DNA of 9,870 nt, taken from Thermoplasmata archaeon. Its GTDB lineage: Archaea; Thermoplasmatota; Thermoplasmata; Thermoplasmatales; Thermoplasmataceae. Shown piece by piece: positions 1-6,825 of the stretch. The first letter of the stretch is position 1. Every line of letters starts with the position of its first letter. The notes under the pieces are model-generated. The model did not search any database, was not told where the DNA came from, and saw only the letters and a program-made list of their open reading frames with translations. The position numbers and the translations under genes were made by a program. The stretch spans positions 1 through 9,870 of the forward strand of contig JAJZOT010000036.1 in NCBI GenBank assembly GCA_021847855.1. Reading direction: 5' to 3'.

Positions 1-2
1 TT

Positions 3-209
3 GAAGCCTTAGTGCTGGACAGTATGATCTTCTTCAATTGCTCTTGTGAAGGGGTCCTCTGGCCGTTAAGAGTTGTCGGTATCCTAGCGTTCTTTATCTT
101 GATTAGCTTTGTAAGAACTATGGAATTGTACTTTAGCCATGACCGGTCCGTCTTAAGGCAGGAATCGATATATGACCCTCAGCTTGTTAAATTAAAAGAG
201 CCACGGTGA
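3..209 (+). CDS. 3' end of an unidentified membrane protein gene (partial at the left edge)
   Basis: The frame is open from the first base of the window and closes with TGA at 207-209, giving about 68 residues that are probably a C-terminus. One clear membrane segment is visible (residues from about VVGILAFFILISFV), followed by a charged, hydrophilic tail ending in KLKEPR. I do not recognise the family. The gene points toward hyfB and the two 3' ends overlap by 23 bases (187-209), an arrangement possible in compact archaeal genomes. No start can be assigned: the frame has a GTG at 12 and an ATG at 24, but nothing shows that either is used rather than one outside the window. No stop competes on the other strand to settle it, so this could be a chance open frame. 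Confidence 0.4.
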   Translation, partial: EALVLDSMIFFNCSCEGVLWPLRVVGILAFFILISFVRTMELYFSHDRSVLRQESIYDPQLVKLKEPR

Positions 210-2025
210 TTGATGCAGTTAACGTGACCATTATGTACATTATATATTTTCTCACGTTTCCATTCATTATCTTCAACGCGATTTTTCTGGATGCTCTTTC
301 ATATTTTCCAAAGAATGACATGAGTACCAGATAAACTATATCGAATCTGTGGGCCAGGTAATCATTGTCGATCAGATTCTCTATTTTTGGAAATAACCTA
401 TAGAATGTTATTCTTGTCGGATTTGAATAATTGAACGAGTTGTATGTTTTTTTTCTCTCTATCCCCCCAGACCAAGGTTGGACTTCACGGTAATTCCGTG
501 GTTTAATAATATAAATAAAAAAGAGTATAACAGACATTGTTAGAATTATAAAAGTCGGGGATACCACGCCAAAAACTCCATTTCTGAAAGGAGAGAATAT
601 CATGTATCCATTTGGTACAATTTCTCCTCCGGACAGGAAGTTTGTTCCGACTTTGCCACTCTGCGCAGGCAAACTGAAGAGATAAAACAACGCTGGAGAT
701 ATCAGGGGAAGTATCAGCAGAAGATATCCTGCAGTATATCTCTTTTTGGATTCAGCAGTCGAAGAAGTCTTGTCCGCAGATATTCCCATGAAAGAAACAA
801 ATTTTGTGAAGACAACCACAGAGATTCCCGCTCCTAGGGCAGCCAGAGAACCAGCAATTACTGCGACAATTGAATAATATTGAATGCCTGAAAGAGACAT
901 GATGAAAAGGCTTTCAAGCAATATCCATTCCCCTATTCCGCCCCCAAAGGGAACTAATCCCATCATGGAAATTGAAGCTATTATTAGCCCTTTCTTTGAA
1001 ATACTTCTCCATTCCGGGCCGTTGAAAGAATCTGTGCTGAATGGTGTCGAACTTAGAATTATGGATTTCCCGATGCCGTGCATCAACGCAAATATGAGAA
1101 CCCCTATTGAAGCAAATTGTGCCAGTTGAATGTCCCCCATCATTGTAGAAAGAGAGGAAACCCCTGTAAGAACGATCATGGCACCAATGTTCTCCACTGT
1201 GCTATAGGCTGCAAGTATTCTCGGATTCTCGGAAGAACTCGCGTATACCGCTCCAACAAAAATTGAGAAAGATCCCATGATAATCAGTGCTATTGGCAAC
1301 ACCTGAAAGTTGACAGACTGTATTAGTGAGGAATCTATTCCGTATATGGAGATGGTGGGAATCATTACACCCAGGATCATTGCCCGTGAGGAATCAATAC
1401 CACTCATTCCAAGAGAATACCATTCTGATACCTGAAGGGGGATGACTCCACCCTTGATGACAAACCCCGCTATCCAGAGTGACAGGGAAAGAGGATTGTT
1501 CAGGAGGTATACCAGAGAAAATGAACCGCTGACAGAGTATGAGACTGCTGCTCCTGCAATCAGGAGGAGCGTACTGATTTCCCCGATACCGAGGAAGACG
1601 TATGAAGCGAGAAGTCCTCTACGGTTATATAAGCCAAGAATAAAAATTGCTGAAATTGTGAAAACTTCCCAGAAAATAATTAGCGTTACAGAGTTGCCGG
1701 AAAAAAGAGTACCAACAATTCCGAAGAAAAGGAACGTGCCGAAAAAAGATCTTGTTCTGGTCCAGTTTGCCAGTATTGTGTTGAAACCTGAAATCATAAA
1801 AACTGTCGATAAGATCAATAAAAACGATGCAGATATGGAATCAAGCGAAAGCTGGAAATGCCCCAGCGTGTACTGCTGAATACTGATGTTTCCTGTCAGA
1901 TCTAGGACGCTTGTTGCTATGAGGAAAGATGAAATTACAATTGTGGATAACCGTTCTGCTTTTTTGCTATAGATTGAGCTTAGAGCAGTAAATCCAGTCA
2001 GAATAAGGATATAAATTACATTCAA
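187..2025 (-). CDS. hyfB: HyfB/NuoL-like antiporter subunit of an Ehr-type (hydrogenase-4-like) membrane complex
   Basis: This is a 612-residue polytopic membrane protein of the Mrp/NuoL-M-N antiporter family (Proton_antipo_M), last gene of the operon. By family it should translocate protons or Na+, driven by the peripheral redox arm. Visible family marks are the membrane Glu in IIFWEVFTIS (E120), the Lys in FVIKGGVIPL (K191), the loop LAAYSTVENIG, HGIGKS (K320) and VVFTKFVSF (K408). The HyfB-type C-terminal part starts near REVQPWSGG and ends in a last hydrophobic helix. Two usual motifs are altered: the WLPDAH segment reads SEWYSLGM, and the Lys expected in the following helix is Pro (LGVMIPTIS, P223). 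I chose a TTG start at 2025. It overlaps the upstream TGA by four bases (TTGA), lies six bases after GAGGGG and removes a hydrophilic 19-residue extension. An upstream ATG at 2082 would overlap hyfI by 61 bases and is less likely. E. coli HyfB is somewhat longer. Confidence 0.9.
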   Translation of the reverse strand: MNVIYILILTGFTALSSIYSKKAERLSTIVISSFLIATSVLDLTGNISIQQYTLGHFQLSLDSISASFLLILSTVFMISGFNTILANWTRTRSFFGTFLFFGIVGTLFSGNSVTLIIFWEVFTISAIFILGLYNRRGLLASYVFLGIGEISTLLLIAGAAVSYSVSGSFSLVYLLNNPLSLSLWIAGFVIKGGVIPLQVSEWYSLGMSGIDSSRAMILGVMIPTISIYGIDSSLIQSVNFQVLPIALIIMGSFSIFVGAVYASSSENPRILAAYSTVENIGAMIVLTGVSSLSTMMGDIQLAQFASIGVLIFALMHGIGKSIILSSTPFSTDSFNGPEWRSISKKGLIIASISMMGLVPFGGGIGEWILLESLFIMSLSGIQYYSIVAVIAGSLAALGAGISVVVFTKFVSFMGISADKTSSTAESKKRYTAGYLLLILPLISPALFYLFSLPAQSGKVGTNFLSGGEIVPNGYMIFSPFRNGVFGVVSPTFIILTMSVILFFIYIIKPRNYREVQPWSGGIERKKTYNSFNYSNPTRITFYRLFPKIENLIDNDYLAHRFDIVYLVLMSFFGKYERASRKIALKIMNGNVRKYIMYIMVTLTASITVALLI

Positions 2026-2654
2026 GGCATTCCCCTCAACTTCTGTATCGCATTTATTATGACGAATGGATCTGGGGGACATCCGGGCACAATAACATCC
2101 GTATTCAGGGCAGTGGACACCGATTTACCGAGTATTCCTCCCGATATTGCACACGTTCCTGTTGCAAAGACAACTCTTGGTTCAGCCATTGATTCAAACG
2201 CCCTTAAAACAGCGTCCTTCATTCCTTCTGTAAGTATTCCAGAGATCATCAGGGCATCCGCCTGTCTTGGGGTATTTGTGAACGTGATTCCAAGTCTTGT
2301 CCCGTCATATTGTGGACTGGACAGAGCCATAATCTCCAGGTTACATGCGCCGCAAGACCCGGAATCCATGGCATATATCTTTATGGACCTCTCGAGTTCA
2401 CGTATCACTTTTCTGTTTTGCGATGAGTGTACGTCCATGGAAGGTTCAAAACTGGGGGAACACATTCCACATGAAATACATGAACCGTGAATTACGATGC
2501 CATCCTTTATGGCTCCTGAAGGGCAGTATGGATTCTTGTCGCCGCCCTTGTGAATTGGTATGGTAGACCATGGTGAAACCGTCTCATTTTCGCCTGAGGG
2601 GAACTTTGTTGTCACAATTCCCTTTCTTAATGATCTTAATATCCACGCTTTCAT
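2022..2654 (-). CDS. hyfI: Fused ferredoxin (HyfH-like) and NuoB/HyfI-like small subunit of the Ehr-type complex
   Basis: This 210-residue iron-sulfur protein of the peripheral arm carries electrons to or from the large subunit. The N-terminal third is HyfH/NuoI-like: the opening MKAWILRSLRKGIVTTKFP is typical of that family, followed by CPSGAI (C44) and CISCGMC (C59, C62, C65), which together can hold one [4Fe-4S] cluster. The canonical second CP motif is missing: the position after CISCGMCSPS is Phe. The C-terminal part is NuoB/HyfI-like, with SGSCGAC (C101, C104), ATGTCAISGG (C168) and VPGCPPDP (C192). These are the four ligands of the proximal/N2-type cluster, in the CxxC spacing of hydrogenases rather than the adjacent Cys pair of complex I. 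HyfH and HyfI are separate proteins in E. coli; here they are one chain. The ATG at 2654 overlaps the hyfG stop (ATGA) and follows GGGAGATG. An ATG at 2681 would add nine residues and lacks these features. Confidence 0.9.
   Translation of the reverse strand: MKAWILRSLRKGIVTTKFPSGENETVSPWSTIPIHKGGDKNPYCPSGAIKDGIVIHGSCISCGMCSPSFEPSMDVHSSQNRKVIRELERSIKIYAMDSGSCGACNLEIMALSSPQYDGTRLGITFTNTPRQADALMISGILTEGMKDAVLRAFESMAEPRVVFATGTCAISGGILGKSVSTALNTDVIVPGCPPDPFVIINAIQKLRGMP
2032..2037 (-). promoter_or_regulatory. Ribosome binding site deciding the TTG start of hyfB
   Basis: GAGGGG on the minus strand lies six bases before TTG at 2025-2023, inside the end of the hyfI coding region. It supports the TTG over the upstream ATG at 2082. 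The spacing matches the ribosome binding sites before hyfG, hyfE and hyfF. Confidence 0.6.
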
Positions 2655-3835
2655 AATACATCTCCCATCTCTGAAATCCATATTCCCAGACTTTCGAACC
2701 CGAAAAGAAAATCTGCAAATGTGTTTCCTTTCATTGATTTGGAAAATGCCCTTAGGTTCAATTGGGACGGGCTCAACAAACTTACGTGAGATATTACATC
2801 TTTTTGAAACTGGAGTATGATTGATACATCACCAGAGGGTGTTTCCAGAAAACCACCTACCTTACAGTTGCCAAGAGCAGGAAAGTTTTTGTTGTCTGCA
2901 GGAACCCTGAGTACCTTTGAAGTAACCTGCTTGATCAATTTTGCAGATTCAGGAATTTCATGTGACCTGACTATGAACCTCGAAAGTGAATCTCCACCAT
3001 CCCAGTTTATGCATTTGAAACTGAGATCTTTATAGTAAGAATGAAATTGTCTTCCATCTAATGGTATGCCGCTCGCCCTCAGCGCTGGTCCTGCGCTGTC
3101 TTCCCCGGTAATTATGGCAGTCCTGTCCGTTCTGTCGATGAAGATTCTTGAATCGAGAAGCGTGTTCAAAATTTCTTCATATTCTCCTGAGATCCTCTCG
3201 ATGTCTGAATCAATTCCATTGAGATCAATGCTTCTTGCGAGCCCACCTGGTTTATTCAACCCGAAGAAATAACGGTGTCCAAATCTACTGGCAATAATTC
3301 TCAGGAGTTTTTCCCTAATCAACAGAATGTTCATATGAGCTATGTTCTGTGAAGCCCCGCCGGTCAGTCTGGAAGCTACGAACAAATGTGAACTTATTCT
3401 CTCAAGTTCAACCATAACTACCCTCGCGAGTTTCACTTCGTCCGGTATATCCAGTCCTGCTGCCCTTTCGCAGGCATCGCAAAATAATGTCGAATATGAG
3501 GCAGAATGTACTCCATTCAGTCTTTCCAGTCTTAAAAGCCCCTCCATTGGAGTAAGGCCAGTTACTCTGATTGACCTATTCTTAAAAGAGGTGTCATAAT
3601 TCACGCTCTCGATCTTTTCACCATAGGTAAGTATGTCAAAGTAGACGCTTTCCACCATCCCTCCGGTTGAAGGTCCGTATGGAAACATAGTCAATTTTGT
3701 ACCGATCGGACGGGTAATTGCCTCAGTATTTTTTGCAGAGTCATTTTCCACATCACCGGTTCCAAGCTCATCAGAGAATCGAGAAAGCGTTGTCCCTTCC
3801 CCATCATACAGATGTGCTCGCATCCTCTGGGTCAC
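2651..3835 (-). CDS. hyfG: HyfG/NuoD-like large subunit lacking the [NiFe] ligands (Ehr-type catalytic-like subunit)
   Basis: A 394-residue member of the group 4 hydrogenase large subunit/NuoD family, expected to sit on the membrane arm beside HyfC and HyfI. Family marks are the ELERISSHLF helix (143-152), KPGGLAR (195-201), GPALRASGIPLDGR (249-262), SRFIVRSHEIPESAKLI (285-301) and ETPSGD (331-336). The nickel-iron ligands are gone. An ungapped alignment through CERAAGLDIP places NGVH (107-110) where hydrogenases have CGIC, and the C-terminal SLGIWISEM (382-390) replaces SLDPCxxC. The NuoD quinone-site His (GPQHPS) is also lost, reading YGPSTGG (53-59), and Gly108 occupies the quinone Tyr position. 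A new pair, C119/C122 (FCDAC), lies close by. There is no NuoC-like N-terminal domain and no C-terminal tail of the kind that hydrogenase proteases remove. The GTG start overlaps the hyfF stop (GTGA) and follows GGAGGG; an ATG at 3823 is an alternative. The reaction is unknown. Confidence 0.9.
   Translation of the reverse strand: MTQRMRAHLYDGEGTTLSRFSDELGTGDVENDSAKNTEAITRPIGTKLTMFPYGPSTGGMVESVYFDILTYGEKIESVNYDTSFKNRSIRVTGLTPMEGLLRLERLNGVHSASYSTLFCDACERAAGLDIPDEVKLARVVMVELERISSHLFVASRLTGGASQNIAHMNILLIREKLLRIIASRFGHRYFFGLNKPGGLARSIDLNGIDSDIERISGEYEEILNTLLDSRIFIDRTDRTAIITGEDSAGPALRASGIPLDGRQFHSYYKDLSFKCINWDGGDSLSRFIVRSHEIPESAKLIKQVTSKVLRVPADNKNFPALGNCKVGGFLETPSGDVSIILQFQKDVISHVSLLSPSQLNLRAFSKSMKGNTFADFLFGFESLGIWISEMGDVL
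2659..2666 (-). promoter_or_regulatory. Ribosome binding site deciding the hyfI start
   Basis: GGGAGATG on the minus strand places GGGAG seven bases before the ATG at 2654-2652. It supports the ATGA overlap start over the in-frame ATG at 2681. Confidence 0.55.
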
Positions 3836-5187
3836 AATATCCCTCCGAGGAAGAGGAATGTAAAAATTCCTGAAACGATGATTGCGGTTCCTGTTATGAT
3901 TGTCTGCTGGATAGATATTCTTGTTGGGCTGCGGATATGGGACATGCTGAATACCATGTTTAAAACCTTATAATTGATGGAGAGGAAAATAATAGTGATG
4001 AGGGCAACCACAACAATTGCCACAACCCCAAGCCCTTCAGAGTAAAGCCCGGATATGATAAAAAATTCACCGAGGAAAGTTCCAAAAGGGGGGGCTCCGG
4101 AAACAGAAAGAGTGGAGAGTATCAATGTGTATGAAGTGAATGGCTGGTTTGTCCAGAGGTTGGTTATCTGGGACATGTTTCTTGTTCCATACACTTCAAT
4201 GACATTTCCACTTGAATAGAAAGCACCCGCTTTGCCAAATGCGTGCGTGAGTATGATTATTATCGAGCCTAACAATGCCATATTTCCAAGCACAAACCCA
4301 AGAAGTATTAGAGACATGTTCTCCATGGTCGAATAAGCATACATTCTCTTGATGTCCTTCTGTGATGCCATAACCAATGCGACAAACAAGAGTGTGATCA
4401 GGGCAAAAAATATGCTTGTTCCGTAGATAAGTTGCATATTTATTGTGTGTATAATGATATATATTGCATAAACAGCTATTGGAAGCAGAACCGCAGAAAA
4501 TATGGCACTGATTTCCGATGGCGCCCTCCCATGGGCGTCAGGAAGCCAGGAATGCATGGGGAAAATTCCTGCTTTTGTGCCGAATCCAATTATGCCAAAT
4601 AGGGCAGCCAACGCGAGGATCTGCGAAGGGTTTGACCTTGAATCCATTAGTACGGTTATTTCCAGCGTTCCAAATATCCTGTATATGAGTATTATGGAAA
4701 CAAGAGCAATGGAGAGACCTGCCGACACGATCACGACATAACGCCATGCAGCCTCTATATCAGCTGAATCTCCTTCTATTATTATCAGTATCGCGCTGGA
4801 AGCGGTTGTTCCTTCTATTCCTATCCACAATAGACCCAGATTATTGATAACAAGGGAAAAAATCATTGTGAACGTAAACATGCTCATCAATGACATATGC
4901 AGCCGGATATTCCTTGATTCTCCAAGTTTTCTGTGATAACCCGTTGCATATACGACGGAGAACAGATTTATCGAGGTAACGCAGAGCAGGATGTATCTGT
5001 TGATATCGTTCAGGTAAAAGTAGGAATAGATCCCCGAAGGAAGCATGAAAACTATACCCGAGAGAAGACCGGTTGCCAGGGATGCGATGATGGACATTAC
5101 CCTGAAATGCTTTGAAAAATACATCATGCCGGATAATGCCGGGACCAAAAGCATAACGAGAATCCAAGTGTATCCGGATACTATCAT
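3832..5187 (-). CDS. hyfF: HyfF/NuoN-M-like antiporter subunit of the Ehr-type complex
   Basis: This 451-residue membrane protein is the second antiporter-like subunit of the complex (Proton_antipo_M family), expected to form an ion half-channel in the membrane arm. The motifs are close to canonical: LWIGIEGTTASSA (E125), GFGTKAGIFPMHSWLPDAH (K205, H212), the loop QKDIKRMYAYSTMEN (D278, K280), THAFGKAGAFYSSGN (H315, K319), and a late-helix Lys in INYKVLNMVF (K407). At the position in the helix after WLPDAH where many homologues carry Lys, this protein has Pro (SAVLLPIAVYAI, P236). HyfB has Pro at the matching place. Length is a little under that of E. coli HyfF. The ATG overlaps the hyfE stop as ATGA and is preceded by AGGAGAT six bases upstream, so the start is well supported. 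MrpD or NuoM are the nearest alternative family names; the operon context favours HyfF. Confidence 0.92.
   Translation of the reverse strand: MIVSGYTWILVMLLVPALSGMMYFSKHFRVMSIIASLATGLLSGIVFMLPSGIYSYFYLNDINRYILLCVTSINLFSVVYATGYHRKLGESRNIRLHMSLMSMFTFTMIFSLVINNLGLLWIGIEGTTASSAILIIIEGDSADIEAAWRYVVIVSAGLSIALVSIILIYRIFGTLEITVLMDSRSNPSQILALAALFGIIGFGTKAGIFPMHSWLPDAHGRAPSEISAIFSAVLLPIAVYAIYIIIHTINMQLIYGTSIFFALITLLFVALVMASQKDIKRMYAYSTMENMSLILLGFVLGNMALLGSIIIILTHAFGKAGAFYSSGNVIEVYGTRNMSQITNLWTNQPFTSYTLILSTLSVSGAPPFGTFLGEFFIISGLYSEGLGVVAIVVVALITIIFLSINYKVLNMVFSMSHIRSPTRISIQQTIITGTAIIVSGIFTFLFLGGIL
3841..3846 (-). promoter_or_regulatory. Ribosome binding site for the GTG start of hyfG
   Basis: GGAGGG on the minus strand ends five bases before the GTG at 3835-3833, within the end of hyfF. 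It supports GTG over the ATG four codons further in. Confidence 0.6.
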
Positions 5188-5804
5188 CCCTTCATCTCCT
5201 CAAACGTCTGAGTGTCAGATTTATCAGTTATAAGGACCATGGAAACTATCAGAAGCGCAAGGACATCCAGAAGCACACTGACTTCTATTATGAGTGGGAG
5301 AGAGATTATCCCCAGGCTCAACATAACTATGGCATTTTCCTCCTCAACGTAACCTAGAAATTGGGAAAATTTGCTCTTTCTGGATCCGATAAGGAATATG
5401 CCCTGGAACAAAAGTGCAAAACCACCATCACCTATCGTTTCATATCCGAGCGGTGAGAACAGGATTCTATAAGTTATGAAAGAGAAGATCAATATGAGAA
5501 TGCTTATTATGCCAATCCATGAAGCATCTCCGACCCTCTCCCTCAATGTGAAAGGTGTACTACTTATCTTTGAACTTAGAATCCTGCTAGTAAGGATTCC
5601 CCTTAGAATTATGATGAGGATGCCTAGGATTATTAGTTCAAGCTCATTTCCCAAGAATCCCAGAATTATGATATAACTCGAGAGAAGAATTGACTGTACC
5701 GACACTATTCTGATTTTATGGGAGATAAATGTTCCGAGCTGAGCCCATATTGCACTCAGTATTATTGCTGCGATTATTAGATCCAGAATCTGCTGAATGT
5801 TCAC
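5184..5804 (-). CDS. hyfE: HyfE-like membrane subunit of the Ehr-type complex
   Basis: A 206-residue hydrophobic protein resembling HyfE, whose C-terminal half relates to NuoK/MrpC. Several membrane helices are visible, starting with residues 8-28 and 36-70. The most diagnostic stretch is FLGYVEEENAIV (149-160) followed by LPLIIEVSVLLDVLALL (169-185), where HyfE proteins conserve an E-N pair and acidic residues inside a helix; E174 and D180 could serve ion transfer. By family it links the HyfC anchor to the antiporter subunits. The GTG start at 5804 forms a GTGA overlap with the hyfC stop and follows a run of six G with six-base spacing. The next in-frame candidates are too far inside the first helix. 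No NuoJ-like partner is encoded in the operon. Confidence 0.85.
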   Translation of the reverse strand: MNIQQILDLIIAAIILSAIWAQLGTFISHKIRIVSVQSILLSSYIIILGFLGNELELIILGILIIILRGILTSRILSSKISSTPFTLRERVGDASWIGIISILILIFSFITYRILFSPLGYETIGDGGFALLFQGIFLIGSRKSKFSQFLGYVEEENAIVMLSLGIISLPLIIEVSVLLDVLALLIVSMVLITDKSDTQTFEEMKG

Positions 5805-6745
5805 GAGAAACCCCCCGCAGCAAACAGGATCACAGAGAGGACTGAGAGGATGAAAGATAGGGCCAGAAAATCTGTTATCTTGAATATCCTTAGTCTTGCG
5901 ATGCTCTGTTCAAGCAAAACAAGCAATACTATGAGCATGACCCATTTCAGGAACATTATTGGTATATCTATCAAGGAACCAATCAAACCCGGCTGGAGCC
6001 CCCAAGGAAAGATGAATACGTTGAGGAGTAGGGACCCCAGGAGATATTGCTTTATGAATGAAGAATACCGTATGAAAAACATGTTTTTCCCTCCGTATTC
6101 ATAAGTCCTCCCCTCCTCTATCATGCTCAGTTCTGAGAGTCCACCGCCCTCTACAGGTAGTTTTCCCGTTTCAAAAATGAAGAATAGAAGGAATGCAATT
6201 GATGCAAGAATATGGGTGAGAGACAGGAAAAGATAAGAGTTTGTGGAAAGGTCCGCATTTGTTATGTAAGGGTTATTGGTTCCCGTTTCTATTGCAACTG
6301 CAAAGAAAACTACTATTAACGTGGGTTCAGCAAGCGCAGAAAAAACAGCCGTTCTTCCAGCACCCATTGCCGTAAAATTGCTTTGAGTGTCAAGGGCTCC
6401 GAGAATCATAAGAACGGAGGCAAGAGTAAAGAGCATTGCCCCTCCAAGGAAATCCCCAAGAGAGGCAAATATGGTATACCCTGGTTGTACGGGTATCATA
6501 AATGCTAGGAGGATCATTATACCAAGTACAAATAAAGGGGTATTTTTATGAATAAAACCGGACCCGCTGCTGACAACTGGCTCCTTTTTGAAGAACTTTA
6601 TTAGATCGTAGTAAGGCTGAAGAAGTGGTGGACCCTTTCTGAATTCCGTTTTTGCCTTGATGTTTTCATAAAGGCCAGCTATCAGGGGAGATATCAACAA
6701 AATGCCAATAACCTGAATTGCAGACTCAAGAAAAATTTGCAGCAT
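5801..6745 (-). CDS. hyfC: HyfC/NuoH-like membrane anchor subunit of the Ehr-type complex
   Basis: First gene of the operon: 314 residues, the usual size for HyfC, HycD and NuoH proteins. This subunit anchors the peripheral arm and couples the redox site to the membrane arm. Clear signatures are the N-terminal loop from KTEFRKGPPLLQPYYDLIK (residues 32-50) into FFKKEPV. The acidic loop FETGKLPVEGGGLSELSMIE (191-210) then leads into EGRTYEYGG (211-219), the equivalent of the ELTMIHEA...EYSG segment. About eight hydrophobic helices are visible. The loop residues normally facing the large subunit are conserved, which suggests a working interface even though the large subunit has lost its metal ligands. 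The ATG at 6745 is the only good start: the frame begins with an amphipathic helix as in homologues. No strong Shine-Dalgarno sequence precedes it, as expected for the first gene of an archaeal operon with a short leader. Confidence 0.93.
   Translation of the reverse strand: MLQIFLESAIQVIGILLISPLIAGLYENIKAKTEFRKGPPLLQPYYDLIKFFKKEPVVSSGSGFIHKNTPLFVLGIMILLAFMIPVQPGYTIFASLGDFLGGAMLFTLASVLMILGALDTQSNFTAMGAGRTAVFSALAEPTLIVVFFAVAIETGTNNPYITNADLSTNSYLFLSLTHILASIAFLLFFIFETGKLPVEGGGLSELSMIEEGRTYEYGGKNMFFIRYSSFIKQYLLGSLLLNVFIFPWGLQPGLIGSLIDIPIMFLKWVMLIVLLVLLEQSIARLRIFKITDFLALSFILSVLSVILFAAGGFS
5811..5816 (-). promoter_or_regulatory. G-run ribosome binding site for the GTG start of hyfE
   Basis: GGGGGG on the minus strand lies six bases before the GTG at 5804-5802, inside the end of hyfC. 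The spacing matches the other junctions of the operon, so it probably serves as the Shine-Dalgarno sequence although it is not the usual GGAGG. Confidence 0.45.
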
Positions 6746-6784
6746 ACATATCAGATACTGACCATTAGATCAAGAACTGATAAG

Positions 6785-6793
6785 GGATATATG
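6785..6793 (-). promoter_or_regulatory. Possible TATA box for the hyf-like operon
   Basis: The minus strand reads CATATATCC about 40 bases before the hyfC ATG; transcription starting some 25 bases downstream would leave a leader of about 19 bases. TTTTAATACT at 6797-6806 is an alternative box or a T-rich terminator of the gene upstream. Placed by position and base content only. Confidence 0.3.
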
Positions 6794-6825
6794 ACTAGTA
6801 TTAAAACAATAAGAATCGAAGATTA

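Noticed and set aside
1442..1879. 145-codon open frame on the plus strand inside hyfB
   Set aside because: It is antisense to a strongly conserved membrane protein, has no ribosome binding site or promoter of its own, and its translation looks like no protein family. The same holds for the plus-strand frames at 884-1129, 2059-2490, 2345-2566, 2560-2820, 2817-3035, 3066-3272, 3342-3599, 4502-4741, 4933-5115, 5045-5233, 5476-5676 and 5850-6104.
4538..5167. Minus-strand out-of-frame ORFs inside hyfF (4538-4747 and 4841-5167)
   Set aside because: They lie in another frame of the same strand as hyfF, whose own frame matches the antiporter family throughout, so there is no sign of a frameshift.
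187..6745. Calling the operon a functional hydrogenase-4 (H2-evolving [NiFe] hydrogenase)
   Set aside because: The large subunit lacks both Cys-x-x-Cys pairs that bind nickel and iron, has no maturation tail, and no hyp genes are in view. The HyfG symbol reflects homology only.
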